From Cercophora sp. LCS_1 (lineage: Eukaryota > Ascomycota > Sordariomycetes > Sordariales > Lasiosphaeriaceae), in NCBI GenBank assembly GCA_036250225.1, contig JAPZLL010000008.1, positions 434,001 to 498,000 of the forward strand: a stretch of DNA of 64,000 nt. The letters are read 5' to 3'. The translations under genes were made by a program, and so were the position numbers. The notes below the pieces were generated by a model that was given only the letters and a program-made list of their open reading frames with translations, had not been told where the DNA came from and did no database searches. Positions 34,142 to 47,563 of this stretch are shown here, piece by piece. How positions within the stretch are numbered: position 1 is the stretch's first letter; each line of letters begins with the position of its first letter.

Positions 34142-36553
34142 GCAGGACGACTTGGATTTCTTGCTTGATGATACCCTTTGGTGGAGTGTCTAGCTGTGGT
34201 TTGTTCAGCTAGTTGTGCTTTAGACATTGCATGCTTGGTTGGTATTGGGTTTACATATTGCATGGCGCAGCGTTGTGTGTATTTACATTCGGTGTCGGTA
34301 TCAGATCTCGGTTTGTAGTACGAGTAGATCAACCAGTAGTAGAGGAACGAACGCACGGCTCTGCTGCCTGAATTTTTGGGGCTCCGCACTGCTTTTGTTA
34401 GTGATAGTATAGTCTGCCACTTACGCAACAGGACCTAGGCATCTAAGTAGCCGTTGCATCTCGTCGGGTATCTCCATTCGCCCCTCGTGCTAGCTTTAAT
34501 CTTCTCGATCAAACAGTAATTACCTTAGGAATGCCAGATTCGCCGTTGGGATAGAATCATGATTACAATGAGGTGAACCTGAGCTCAGGGTTGGACGAGG
34601 TTACAGCTCATGAAAACAAGCAACCAGGTTTCAAGCTGGAAATGTCTTGGAGACAGCTCACAAGGTCCTCAGTTGGGTTGGAGTCTTATGTTGGGCAATA
34701 CTTGAAGCACCTGCAAGTCTCATTGGGGTTCACACTCCAAACGACAGGAAGACATCGCTTGGAGTGAGAACCTCCACCGCCTCACGTCTGGCGTTGACGG
34801 CTATGAGGACAGTAAACATGCTACTTCAAGGATGGCACAGGCGTGAACGCCAACAATAAGACCGGACTGTATTTGGGGTATTACAGCACTTGCGATATCC
34901 CTTTTTCTTCAAGAGCAAATTACGTTAAAACAGCGCTCCTCAAAGCATCAGAACCCCGGTTATCAAATCGATCCCATATATGACAGGAAGTAGAAAAAAA
35001 AACCAAAACGGTGTTCATGCCAAAGAAACGACCCAAAACACCCAAACTCCCTATTTCGATTTCAGACCAGAATGTTGTCCTCAATGCACGGCCCCTCCCT
35101 TTCTCGCTTTGCCTCACCCAAGCCGAAGAAGCTATCTCGGCTCACCCACATAGGACCTCCCGGGATGCGGGAGATCTGAGGGAACCGCAGCATTGGGACG
35201 GCAAGAAAGTGGTGGTAATATGGGAGATAAGTGAGCCTTGTGTAACCGGTTCGTGCAAGATTTTGACAAGGACGGGATCAGACAAGTGCTGGACCAAGCG
35301 AGTGATGAGACGAGCTGTTCGCATCGGGCTCGCAGCGAATGATGATACACGTAAAACAAAGAAGGTCAATTTAATATAGATGAAGAGCGAGCTCGCGCTT
35401 GGATGACGGGTGGTTGGGTTGGGTACTTTGCTGCGAAACGAGGCTCGGCTTCATGCTCACTCTGTCATGCAAGCCACCTCCATGACCCGCCGTTTGGCGC
35501 CACAACGCCGCCTATTGAACAATGGGGATGATTGATGACGGTGCGTTGTATCTGAGCTCGTCATGTCGCTAATGGCTAAAGGGCCGCAAGCGGTGATAAC
35601 GAGGTTGGCTACGTGGTGATGAGATATGGTCGCGGACCTGGTAATCAGGGGTTGCAATTTTCGCTTGGGTTGAGCGTTGCGACGGAGTTGACCGCGCGTT
35701 TTCTGGGCATGCGGAACTTTCCATCGCCTCGCTCGAAACTGCCCGATGTTGGCTTCTGGAAATTTCGGACTGTTCCTTTGGGGAAGGGAAGGGCTGGCGA
35801 ATGACACGGGGCAAGCACTGCGCGCCTACGGCGTGGAGTGGGGTGCTGACAGAGTCATTGCCTTTGAGTTGAAGGTGAGGAGGAGTGGAGATGGTGCAAT
35901 GCAGCACCTCTTTCAAGATCTATCTTCGACTCACACCTGTTGTCTTCGTTTGATGTCTTTTCGTCACGGGCTTGAGCGTGCTTCACCTCTCGCTTTGTGA
36001 GTTGCAAGCACTGGCTGCCGTTAGTTACTGATCTCAGCTCGCAGCGCTGGTGGCCTGTCAATTCCCTTGCAGATGCACTGCCAAGGAATGCCCGGGTAAA
36101 TCGCCAACAGGCCCCTGCACTTGGTGCTTCCTTTACACCTGCGCCTTGTGGCGGAACGACGCCCAACTGTTCCTGTTCCTGAGGGCTGACGGCTGCAGGG
36201 GCAACCTGCGACACCCGTCCCACCAGATCAGCGTCCGGAAGCCAGAGTGCGCCGCAAACAACTTGAGACACGACAATGGCGAACAAACGACTGGATGAGC
36301 CGTCAGCCGGCAAGGCGGCGATCATCCCAACCGCGCCTGGCCTGCGCTTTTCAGGTTGCGCCGCCCTGGTCGTTCCTCTGCTCCATTCGTATTTATCGCA
36401 AGCTGCCCCGTTCTCGCTGGCCGAATTCCAGGTCGCTGCACCAAAAAGGGCAAGGACAAAACACCACGCTGCAACCGTGACGACACCATTAGCACTCTCG
36501 CTTCGGCATTCCAAGACTTCTAGACGGATAATCGGTAATCTCGATAAGTCGCC
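34142..36553. other. intergenic, LST4 3' flank and lactonase promoter
   Basis: 2.4 kb without a supported gene. The 265-codon minus-strand ORF at 35855-36652 runs into the lactonase start region and has no domain-like content. AT-richer DNA at 34200-35000 fits an LST4 3' UTR. Nothing further was seen. Confidence 0.65.
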
Positions 36554-37989
36554 ATGCGCTCCCGCGGTCTCTCCGCCGCGCTGGTCTCGGGCCTCGCCTT
36601 GTTGGATACCACCTCGGCCAATCTGGTTCACATCACCTCCTACACCGGTCAACTCAACACGCTAAATTTGACATCTCTATCAACAACGGACATCGGGGGC
36701 CCCGGTCAGGTCTTTCTCACCAGGTCGGAAGTGACAAGCGAGTGTGGCAGCAACCCGTCTTGGCTCACTCAACTCAACGATATCCTCTTCTGCGTCAACG
36801 AGAACTTCTCGGGTGGTCCCGGCAACTTGGCTGCGTTCAGAATCCTCCCCGAAGGCGGCGTATCGTTCCTGAGCAATACCACCACACTTGGTGGGCCAGT
36901 GCATGCCACACTATTTGGCAACAACAAGGGTTTGGCTTTGGCGAACTAGTAGGTGCTTGCCGCTACCCCCAATCCGGTGTGACAAGCAGATGTAGTGGAA
37001 TCTGTGGGTTCTATTTGCAGGAGGCGTCTTGGAGGCGCCGGGATCAACGTCTGGAGGACGGCCCGGAGCGTGCGCAAAAAACCGTTGAAGAACAAGCTAA
37101 CATATCTTGGCATCATAGCGGCACATCAGCACTTCAGACGTTCAACATCACAAACCCACAGAGCGTTGTCTTGGTTCAAAACTCCACTTTCGACGGCAAA
37201 GGTCCGAACGCGGGTCGGCAGGAGAAGTCCCATCCCCACCAGGTTATCACTGATCCTACGGGTAACTTCCTCATCGTCCCGGACCTAGGGACAGACTTGA
37301 TCCGTGTTTTCCGCATCAACCAAGCCACACTTGGATATGCAACCGTGGGCTCGCTGCAGTCTGCTCCGGGAAGTGGACCTCGACATGCTGCCTTTGTCAC
37401 AACGCCGTTCAACACAACGTACCTCTATGTTGTGCATGAGCTGACCAACACACTTGTTGGCTATCAAGTCACGTATCGCGTCAACAGCACGCTTGGGTTC
37501 CAACAAGTTTACTCCACTACCACGTATGGGAAGGATGATAATGGAAACGATATCCCTGCTGCGAGCAGTGCCGGTGCCGGCGAGATCCAAGCCTCTGTAA
37601 GTAGTTCCATTGCCTCAGGATTCCCGCTTGCTCACATATCACAGCCCGATATGAAGTTCATCACACTCTCAAACCGTAACGAGGGAAAATCCTCAACGGA
37701 AAACCCCGACCCGAATAATAGCACAGCTCTTCCCTCGGACACTCTGGTTTCATTCGCTGTCAACCAGACGACGGGGCTGCTTACGCATCTCCAGACTCGT
37801 GCGGCCGGCGGTTTACACCCGCGTCATTTCAGTTTCAATAGGGATGGGACACTCGTTGGTGTCAGTTTGAAGGATAGTGCTCGCGCTGTCCTGATCGAAC
37901 GAAACCCCGAGTCAGGGCAAATGCTTGATATCGTAGCTCATGTGGAGGACTTGGGCGAGCCGAGTAACTTTCTCTTCATTGAAAACTGA
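36554..37989 (+). CDS. secreted lactonase-family beta-propeller
   Basis: 405-residue protein of the 6-phosphogluconolactonase-like (seven-bladed propeller, lactonase) family. Exons are 36554-36948, 37119-37596 and 37645-37989. A signal peptide-like start (MRSRGLSAALVSGLALLDTT, then SA) suggests secretion, so a role in the cytosolic pentose phosphate pathway is unlikely. Family segments include VHITSYTGQLNTLNL, RQEKSHPHQVITDPTGNFLI, VPDLGTDLIRVFRI, SGPRHAAFV, TYLYVVHELTNTLVGYQV and GGLHPRHFSFNRDG. Several N-x-S/T sites are present. The 170-nt first intron, with branch site GCTAAC, completes a Tyr codon to give YGTSALQTFNI. The 48-nt second intron is frame-neutral and contains no stop. Its removal gives ASPDMKFITLSNRNEG, as expected for the family. 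The substrate is unknown. Confidence 0.86.
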
Positions 37990-40900
37990 AGGGAGGAATT
38001 CGTTTTTAGTGGGTGGGTGGATGGTGGAAGGCAGCCGTGTCCTGAGACTGGCATCCAGGCGGCACTAATTTGAGGACACCTTCATGAGAGGCGTTTCCGG
38101 CGTTGGGAGGGGCCATTGATGTCCAACTACTCTAGTTATACCCTGGGAGTCATTAAAATAGCATTATTTTTCTCTGGAGATTTGATGGTCAACTGATCAA
38201 CTCATGATGCAGAGGCAGTTCAAATTCATGGGATGACATTGCACCTCGGCAAACCGGGAAATCCGCCATAAGATCTACACCCATGATAATTTCACACGAG
38301 ACGCATCCAACATCAATATACTCCTTAGGAAACATGGACGCGCGTCTAACCAACCAATGTCGCAAACACTGCAAACCCAATTACTCAACGGAATCCGCAC
38401 CGTGAAATGACAGGCCCGCCAAGTAAAGCCTCGAGCGTGTTATATCTGCCTCACTATTGCTCACTATTGAGACTGACAACGACACGGGAATAATTCGAAA
38501 CCTATGTCTATAATGACCGTGACAATGAGGGGTAACATTTTGACACACAGACACTCGAAAGCCCCCCCCCCCAAAAAAAAAAAAAAAAAAAAAAAAAATC
38601 TCGGCGAGGCCCGAGAAAGCGAACGAACAAAAAAAGGGGGAATTACACTCCCGCCTTTTTTTTTCTTTTGTCGTTTTCGTTGAGTGCCAGAGTGGGACAG
38701 ACACCCGGACCGGACACCGTCTCTCCACGCCAAGCGCCGTGAGGGGGCGTCCCACTCCGATCGTCCACCTGAGACAGCTACGTTAGTGTATATTGTAAAC
38801 CTTATTTTTCGTTGGTGATCCTTGTCGACGAAGGTGACTTGGGCTGAAAGCGGTATCGTTACTATGGATACCTAGGTAAGGGAGTGAGCGTCGGGGACGA
38901 TAACCCAAACGTTGAACGGGGAGGATGATTGTTTTTTTTTTTTTTAAATGAAGAGGCTCGATGCATTAGAGTGTTACATAGGTATGACAGCTTGGTACGC
39001 GTGTGAATGTGGGTTTCAGGACAGATGTTTTTTTTTGTTTTTGATCTGGTCTGGTCTGGTCCCTGGAAATTTGGGGGGACGGGGTGGTAGGCGGGACAAG
39101 GGGAGGGGAAAACGGAGGAGGATTTGGAGCAGGTGGAGGTGGCAAAAAGATAATATCAACAGAGTATGGTTCGTTCCATTCTTCTCCTCCCTTCCCATCC
39201 CTTCCTTCCAATCCATCCGCTCCACACCCCGTGGGGCAGATACTCTAGTCATAACTATATCGGGAAGCTGTCGATCATATGTGACGAGGTCATGTGCTTT
39301 CTGTGACGCAGCAAACGTGCAGATATTATTGGGGGAGCAGTGGGTGGTGCTTGTTGTGTGGATTCTTTGGTTGAGCCTCTCCCGCTCTCCGCAGTGTCAT
39401 GCCCAGCTGCTGATGAAAAGGGAAATCTGCTCCAAGCGAGGCAGTTGACGCTGTGGCAAGGTTCTGGCAGTGGAGCATTGGATCTGGATCAACAACACGA
39501 TGGGAGGTCGGCATCTGTGTGAGAGGCGCGCTTTTGGAAGACCTGGTTCCAGCGGCCTGTGTGTTGCAGCAACATGAGGCAGGGGGAGGGACAAATGGTC
39601 GGACATAACGAGCTTTGCCCGGGTTTTCAACACGACGAAAGCTTGGTATGGACGATGTTGTGGTAGCTATGGGACATCGAACCAAGGGGGGGGACGTTGA
39701 GGTTGTTCTGTAGCCAAAGTATGGCATCAGCTGGGGCGGGTGTTGCCCAGATTCGGACTTGGTGACAGATTCCAAGTGTCATCGTGCCCGACTGACAGTA
39801 AAACTGGGCCGAGGGCAGGTTGGAAATGGCAAAGGATGGACAGAGCAGCAGCATGCAGAGCCTGGCAGTTACAGCCGAAATCATGTTGTCCAGACTTGTG
39901 AGGTTGCAAGCATCTTCAAGCCATTCGGCTGTTGACGACGGCCCCTGAGTGGCGTCTGTTGACGCTCCCTTTGGCTCAACAGCCAGCCGCTCCCACGTGT
40001 CGGGAGACGTGACGGGATGCAGGCGGCTGCAGAGACGGAGCGGCTGCGACGGTCTACTGCAACTCGGTACGAAGTAGGTACGGAAGTGACGGTAGATTCA
40101 GAAGGGACTTGCTTATTGCGGCGAAGGGCCGTCCGGGGAGGGAAGCGGGGGATGTAGGGTAGGCTGGCTGATGGGTGAAGCAGCGAGTCCTGGGTAGCCG
40201 GTTTCTGGGCTCGAGCGGAAATGTAGCTGCATCAGGGCGTGCCCGCAGCGTGGAACCAGATGCGCAACAAATCTGGTTCCAAGATGTGAGGAGACAGCAA
40301 GAAAAAAAATGAGAGGGCCATGCGTGTATGTACGTAGTAGGTAGAGTGCGGACCGAACAAGCGCGCGCGCGCAAGCGGTATGCGGGCAGCAAGTAGGCTG
40401 GATCTCAGAGGGGTAACGAGAACCGAGGGAGAAGACAAAGGCCCGTCCCTCGCCGCGGTCCGTGACTTGGAAGCGAGATGCGGCCGCCGGGGAGCGGAGG
40501 CGCTGGGCAAGGATGGCTCCGGAAGGGACTCATGGGTTTTTCTCCAACGTCCAAACCCCTGCACGTCGGGGGCGCCAGGGAGCCTCGCGTTGACAACGAC
40601 ATCTGATGAAGGGAGCTCGCAGACCGGCCAGCGTTGATGCACAGATGCTACGGTGCAGGACACGCCATATCGGCACCACCGTTGACCGTCCTCTCCATCT
40701 AGCGTAAAGTGCGCTAGAATCGTCTTCAGCACAGGCATGCCGCTACGCGTGGATCTTGTACTTTGTTGGCCTTGCTAGGCCAGGGGCAAATCGCGATGTC
40801 GGGTCCACACGAAGCTACGTCGAGTTGCAGTCGACCAAAGCTGCACTCGCTGGCATCCGCAAGCGAAGTGAACTTTGGCTGACGCTGAGCTGACACAGAC

Positions 40901-43900
40901 AGATCTGGCCAAGTAGTCTGGGCGGCGAGTTGAGGCAGGTAGCGGAACCGGAGCTCTCGACGCACCGGCGCCGGCAGCTGTGGTCTCACTTACACAACGG
41001 TACTCGCCCCCAGCGGGGCCCTCGCCCGGAGACGCGCCGGGGAGCGGGCACATGGGTGACGCCGGCCAGCTACGGCCAGGGGACGAGGGCGGTGGAACGG
41101 TGGTGGGGTTGAGCAGACGCGTTCATCCACCATGCTCGTCGCGGGGCCTATCAAGCAAGGTCTAGACGGCGCCCCCATCGCAAAGCCCACCGGCTGCTAG
41201 GACGGCGTGTGTCGGTTAATATATCGCGGTGGGCTTTTTCAGCGTCCCCATGACCAACTTCCACTGGTGTGCAGACGGTGCCGCCTTGCAGGAGGGTCGT
41301 GCAGTCAGAAGGAGCAAACCGAGGCCGACTCGTCGCTGTCGCGGGATTCGACAGTCTGGGTGCCTAGAAACAGCCGAGGAGGGCTATGTGCTTTGAGCTC
41401 GCCAATATCGCGGGCATTGCCGCTTCTCTCTTGTCGCCGTCAGGTGTGTGTGTGTGTTTGCATCGCATCACATCGCAGCACCGTCTGAGGTCACTGCCGC
41501 GAGACTGCATGGCGGCATGTGGATGACATGGGCCCATCACCTACCCGTGGTGGGCTAAGACTCCGTTAAGCCGATAATCGTCGTCCCCGATGGGATTCTG
41601 CGATTCCTGCATCTCTTCTCGTGAGGGTGATGTTTGCGATGGGTTGTGAGCACAAGCACAGGTCAGGTTTAATTGCGAGTAATCGGTCCGACAGCCGAAG
41701 CTTGTGCCCAGTGAGAGTTGGGTGTGAGAAAGCCGCTAACGAGCTCGCCTACGCAACACATGCACGTGCGCGGGACGGTTTTCCTCACCGTCAACCAGTC
41801 AGAAGGCGCAACCGTGTTCCAGCCATCTGGTCGTGCTGATGAGATGCGAGAACGAGCAACGACCGTTCCTTCCGCGCCGCTTTCGACAGCTGACGTTTCG
41901 GGCAGCTTTTTTTGTTGTTGCTGCACGACGCCCGAACCGGCGACGAGACGTGCCCTAAACCGCAACAAGCCTCGCCAGGTTTCGTGATGCCTCTGCGCAA
42001 TATCGACGACCGCAGCTCATGACTTGATGCGCCGCCCTGAGTGGCCATCATACCATCCTCTGGGCAATGGCCACCGTTGTTCTCGCGGTCCGGGCCTGTC
42101 GTAAATTCGGTTCCCTCAATATCGAGAGTGGCCCCCTCCCATCCACCTGCCGAACCCCCAATATCCGCGCTTCTTGGCTACCTGAAAATAGGTCTTGGGG
42201 TCTTTCCCAAGGGCTTCCAAGTTGCTCATCTAGCCAGGCCTGACAGGTCTGACAGTGACAGGTGGCGATTTAAACAGTGGGCCATAGCCGCTCACGAGAC
42301 TCGCTGCCAGCCTTCGCGACCAGCTGCGGAGGGAAGGAGAAAGCTCCTGCGGCGGAGCAACTCATATTCATATCTGCAGTCCACGGGCCACATGACCGCC
42401 CGTGGCTCCTCCGATCCCTCCAGCTGCCCGCTGGGGGACGGGAAGCAGAAGGGAGTAGACGCAGGTACTGCGTGCTGCGTCCTCCGTAAACATGATGGCC
42501 GTACAGCCGTGTCCGTCGCCGAGAGCCGGATCAGCACGAAAAAACGAAGGCCGGGTCCCCACAAACTCCCCCATCTGGGGAAGTGAGCGAAGGGAGCGGG
42601 GAAAGGCGCAAAAAAAACCGTTCGAGCAGCGGCAGCGCATCAAACGTTGGCTCTTGGTCTGAGCAAGGTGTGGGGTTCGTCGTTGCGCAACGCTAGACGG
42701 GGGCTCTCCCTGCTGGTCTCCTTCGAGAAGCTTTCCTTCTCCTCTCGCGCCCGCCAAAGGGGTGGCCGAGGCGGGCGCAGAGAGATTACCTAGGGGCGAC
42801 GCTGCCAGTGGACGAATTTATGCTAAATTGGAGGTCGCATGAGCTGTTCAAGCCTTATGGGCTTGGGGTTTCCCACCGCACGGAGACGACTCACCATACA
42901 AGGTGCTGATATAGTCCCCCTTGGGCCGCTTTCTCCTCTTTTGCATCGTTGGATGGCATCGTGGTGGTGTTGGGAACCATCCGATGGCCTCGACCGGGCC
43001 ATCGACCCTTGCCACGGTACCAGCTTCGGTGCCCGCGCTATGTTTTCGATTCCAGGTGTCTTAATCACAAAACAGGCATCACGCGGTGTATCAGGCAGGA
43101 GCCAAGAGGAAGAACGAGACGTGGAAATGTCGATGGCCTGTCTGGATGACGAGTGACGAGATCCAGAAACGCGTTTGATATAACACCACATGCAAAGTTT
43201 TGGCAGTTTCCAAATTTGGAGAGAAGCTGAGCTTTCAGCCAATGCCAGTCGCCGATGACCTACCCCAAAGTTCCTGCAGAGCATGGCGATCTGGCGGGCT
43301 TTTCCTTGCAACACACCAACACGACACCACCACGCTTCTCGGTCTCTGAGTCCACCGTCTCCCTTCATCCGGAAGCCTCGGCGATGCTGATAGGGAGCCT
43401 GGTGCTCGAACAGATCGTGGGCCGGGTTGTAGTCCGTAGGGGTGTGCTGCGCGGTCTTGGGCGAAGCCCGTGGTGCTCTAGTTGTCAGTCGCTGTTCACT
43501 GCTTGCCTCCTTGTGTGTGACATGCGCAGTACCGTTGCACTTCATGTCTTGTCCATGCATCGTAGCAGGCGCTGTCGGGACCAGGCTGCCTGGCGAGCCC
43601 GGCTAGGTCGCTGGACGCACCGGAGAGGGAATGGCAGAGGGGCGTTGACACTGGTGCTTCTCCAGTGTCGGCGCTGTGAACCGTTTGGGTGCTGTCTGCC
43701 CCACCCCGCCTTGGTGGTTCGCCGTCACCCCCCTTCATTCTCAGCGAGCGCTGGGGAGGCCGGAGAAGCGTTGTCCTTCTCCATCGAGCCGTCCAATGGT
43801 CCATGATCTTCGTGAGCTCCATCTGCGTCCCTCCGCAAATCTCGGGACCCACACAACCCAGGCGATCCCGCAAGTGTAAGAGAGATGAGGAAAGGAGCGG

Positions 43901-45255
43901 CGAGGGGAGTGTCAGGTAATCGGCTTCCGTTCATGTTCCGTTCCTTCCCCAGATTATTCCGTTCGACGTGGACGGCCTGAACGGCGGCATAGCCAATGGC
44001 TTTTTGTGCAACGTTCTCACCCGCTCCAATCGCTCCAATCGCCCTGACGTCCGGTCACCTCGTGGCTCATGCAGCCCGCTCCAGCGCGCCCGAAGAAGGG
44101 CCTTGCCGAGCTTCCAGTTGCTGGCCTGGCGCTGCTGGTTCTGGCTTCGTGGGAGCTGAGCAAAGCAAGCCACACGGTCTTCTTGGGCTCTTCCTTCCTT
44201 CTCCGCTCAACACGACGCTCCATGCAACCCCAGACAGGGGGTGTGAGGAAGGGGTGAGCGGCGGGAGGCTGGACCCACTATCAACGTTGAGCACGCATCC
44301 CTGTCCCCTGTTCCTTTCTTCTCTCCACGCGTGGTGCGGGTCACCCCTGTCTTCTCCATGGGGTGGGAAGGGTCAAGGGTGCTGAGATGTGGGCTCGAAT
44401 CGGTCGAATCGCTCCAAAAGTGCAAGAGGGGGGGCAATTGCTTTACCGAGTCTCTTCAGCGCTAGATGCCACCCCACCAGCGCGACCCTTGGTGGTTCGT
44501 CACAAATTTGCCCACTCGCAAGTCACTTGGTAACGGAGGCTCGCCGCCAACCTCTCGTCCATCTGGCGATCACCGGGCCCTGCCTTGTTAGTGCGGTGCG
44601 CGAACGCTGAGGGCGAGAAAGGGCGTGCTTCCGCTCCGTCATTCGTACCTGGTCTGGTTTGCCTCATCCCTCGTCCCTGCTTGGATTCGCTCCCACGGAT
44701 GACGAGACAATATGAACCTCCACTTCCCACGGCTCCGGATAGACTCCCTCGCTCGACTTTTTCCCCACTGCCACCTGCACTGCCGTTGCCGTGTGTAGTA
44801 CATAGTTACCCATACCCACCCCCCTCGACGTAACTACACCTCCTCCAGATACAACCTTCAGCGATATCCGGCCGCTGCTGCCACTCTCGTTTACCTCTCG
44901 GCCTTTCTCCCTCCTCTTGCTTCCTCCCTCCCACGCCGTCCAGTGTTGGATACCTAATGCGACTTCGAAGGCGCACAACACCTCGCTGCGTTCGTGTTTA
45001 CTAAGGCTGTACTGTCTTCGATTTTGTTGGTTCAAAGTTGGATCTTGCTCTTGGTCGTTTTTTGCGTTTGGGACTGGGCGATACACGACGATCGGCGATC
45101 ATTTCACGGCCTCGACGATAGACGGACGAAAGCGACCGGCTTTTACCGCCGGAACTCGGTACGACGCGGTGGCTAGCTACACAATCAGCCACGGACTCGC
45201 GACTTCGATCCACAAACGCAGAAGATTGTCGATCGGCCGAGCTTCGGGACGCAAC
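37990..45255. other. 7.3-kb gene-free region before Zn2Cys6 gene
   Basis: No ORF in this stretch has a recognisable domain, consistent codon bias or matching splice signals. The longer ones (e.g. 40232-40738 minus, 42041-42586 plus, 42823-43560 minus) overlap others on the opposite strand. Simple repeats include a C11A26 run at 38562-38598, CTGGT x3 at ~39046, an alternating GC run at ~40361 and TG repeats at ~41443. The last ~500 bp before 45256 are pyrimidine-rich and probably a 5' leader. Long non-coding transcripts or an extended upstream control region are possible. Confidence 0.55.
38562..38598. repeat. C11-A26 homopolymer junction
   Basis: A run of 11 C is directly followed by 26 A. 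Such a tract is prone to length errors in sequencing and to slippage in vivo. It lies ~570 bp after the lactonase stop. No transposon or processed gene copy was found next to it. Confidence 0.85.
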
Positions 45256-47563
45256 ATGTCGCCGTCGTCCAACGGCGACTCACCACTTTCAGTAGGCACC
45301 ATGACCGGAGCCACCAGCGCCAATGTTGTAAGGCAATTCCCTCTGCCGAACCGAGACTTCACCATCGAGATCCCCTCGCCCCAGCTTGTCGCCTCCAGCA
45401 ACGGAGTGCACTCGCTAAAGTCACCCACCTCACTTAAGTCGGCGCGGACCCCAAGCTTCAGCCGAGAGGGCATCCTGGGGTCCGCCCAAAAGGCTCGCAA
45501 CCTATCGCAATCGTCGGAGAACCGGCCAGGAGACGTATCTAACGGACTTCAGAAGGCCCCAAGTGACGAGGGCAGCAACCCGCTCAAGAGGAGAAACACA
45601 GACGCCGGGGTTGACTACCCCAGGCGGCGAGCAACCATCGCGGTAGGTTATCCCTTACTTGGCGCTGTTAAGGCCCACTCCGGAGATGCAGCGAGGTTTG
45701 TATGCGGCGACCCGAAGACTGACTGACCTTGGCTGGTTTGATAGTGCGAGGTGTGCCGTTCCAGGAAATCAAGGTGCGATGGAACGAAACCCAAGTGCAA
45801 GCTTTGCACGGAGCTGGGCGCAGAGTGTGTCTATCGGGAGCCGGGCATCAAGCTCGATGCTGGTGATAAGCTCATTCTGGAGCGCCTCAGTCGCATAGAA
45901 AGCCTACTACAGATGAGCGTCGTCGGTGGGACAAATGGCTTGGGAATGGGACACAACTCGCCCAACATGAGCAACGGGACAGCCCTTAGCGGAGATAACC
46001 TTCTTTCGATGCAGAACCCCGACAACTTCGTGTCCATTATCCCTAGCGGCGGGCTTGGCACTTGGTCGGCTACGGCGAGCAACAACATCTCAACAATGCC
46101 CAAGGTACACACAAACGCGGCTCTCCACCTCCTGCAATGGCCCATGATTCGGGATCTGGTATCACGGCCGTACGATCCCCAGATCCTGCTGCAGCTTGAG
46201 ATGGCGCGTGAGCCGTTGCACTCGCTCACGAAAACACCCTGCGTGGATCTGTCCAACACCAACGCATACATCGAGGCCTATTTTGAGCGCGTCAACGTCT
46301 GGTACGCCTGCGTCAACCCGTATACTTGGCGGAGTCATTATCGCATTGCGCTTTCCAACGGTTTCAGAGAAGGACCCGAGAGTTGCATTGTGCTTCTTGT
46401 GCTTGCGCTGGGCCAGGCCAGTCTCAGGGGAAGCATATCCCGCATCGTACCACACGAAGACCCTCCGGGACTCCAGTACTTTACAGCCGCTTGGGCACTT
46501 CTTCCCGGAATGATGACATCAAACAGCGTACTGGCGGCGCAGTGCCACCTGCTTGCGGCAGCCTACCTGTTCTACCTTGTCCGACCGCTCGAGGCCTGGA
46601 ACCTGCTCTGCACAACCAGTACAAAACTGCAGTTGCTGCTCATGACCCCCAACCGAGTACCACCAGAGCAGCGGGAGTTGAGTGAAAGAATTTATTGGAA
46701 TGCGCTGCTTTTCGAGAGCGATCTTCTCGCAGAGCTCGACCTGCCGCACTCTGGCGTGGTTGCGTTTGAAGAGAACGTCGGCCTGCCCTGCGGATTCGAG
46801 GGAGACGAGCAGGAGGCTGTTGGACGCGACGACTTGTGGTATTTCTTGGCCGAAATCGCATTGCGCCGCCTCCTGAACCGCGTGAGCCAGCTCATCTACT
46901 CCAAGGATTCCATGGCATCGACAACCAGTCTCGAACCGGTGGTTGCTGAGCTTGACTTCCAGCTCACGCAGTGGTACGAAAACCTGCCATTGCCGCTGCA
47001 GTTCCCCTTCACACGCGCCCCCCTGCCGGACCCGGTGCAGACTGTGCTGCGGCTGCGTTTTTACGCCTGCCGCACAATCATTTATCGGCCGTACATTCTG
47101 GCGGTGCTGGACAACGAGCAGGCTGTTTTAGACCCCGCGGTCCGAGATAGCTGCCACAAGTGCTTGGAAGCCTCTGTCCGGCAATTGGAGCATATCCTCG
47201 CACAGTAAGTCCCCCAATTGGGGAATCCTTCCCCACCAATCCCCTGAGTGCTATTGTTGTACCTCTTCGAGCTTGTCAGTATCTAACTAATTTCCCCGCA
47301 GTCACGCCGGGCATATGCCGTATCTGTGGCAAGGCGCATTATCAATCGTTTCGCAGACTTTGCTGGTGATGGGTGCCACCATGTCACCCTCGCTCAACAG
47401 CATCCTCTGCAGCCTGGTCCCGCGACGAGAGATGATTGACCAGATCATCAACGATGTGGTGATGGAAATCGAGCGGTACTCAGTCCTATCGCCCAGCTTG
47501 AGCTTGTCGGCCGAGATCATCAAAGAGGCCGAGGTCAGACGCCGGACATTCCTCAGCGGTTGA
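45256..47563 (+). CDS. Zn(II)2Cys6 transcription factor
   Basis: 702-residue fungal zinc-cluster regulator expected to act in the nucleus. Exons are 45256-45642, 45745-47204 and 47302-47563. The first intron (102 nt) joins RRRATIA to the zinc cluster CEVCRSRKSRCDGTKPKCKL (residues ~130-157), with six properly spaced cysteines. A short heptad-like helix (KLILERLSRIESLLQM, ~170-186) could dimerise. The fungal-specific middle domain follows (YFERVNVWYACVNPYTWRSH; SCIVLLVLALGQASLRGSI). The second intron (97 nt, CTAAC branch) completes a His codon to give HHAGHMPYLWQGALSIVSQT. The N-terminal ~125 residues before the cluster are serine-rich. The chosen ATG has a good context (gcaacATG). An in-frame upstream extension to 44917 exists but is not family-like. 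Targets are unknown. Confidence 0.92.

Noticed and set aside
35855..36652. 265-codon minus-strand ORF
   Set aside because: It runs antisense into the lactonase signal-peptide region and has no recognisable features.
37000..37118. Coding sequence continuing between lactonase exons 1 and 2
   Set aside because: ORFs here do not match the propeller family. The 170-nt intron with a GCTAAC branch and catcatag acceptor gives a continuous family-like protein.
42823..43560. 245-codon minus-strand ORF in the large gap
   Set aside because: No conserved segments, an overlapping 183-codon plus-strand ORF, and no splice-linked neighbours.
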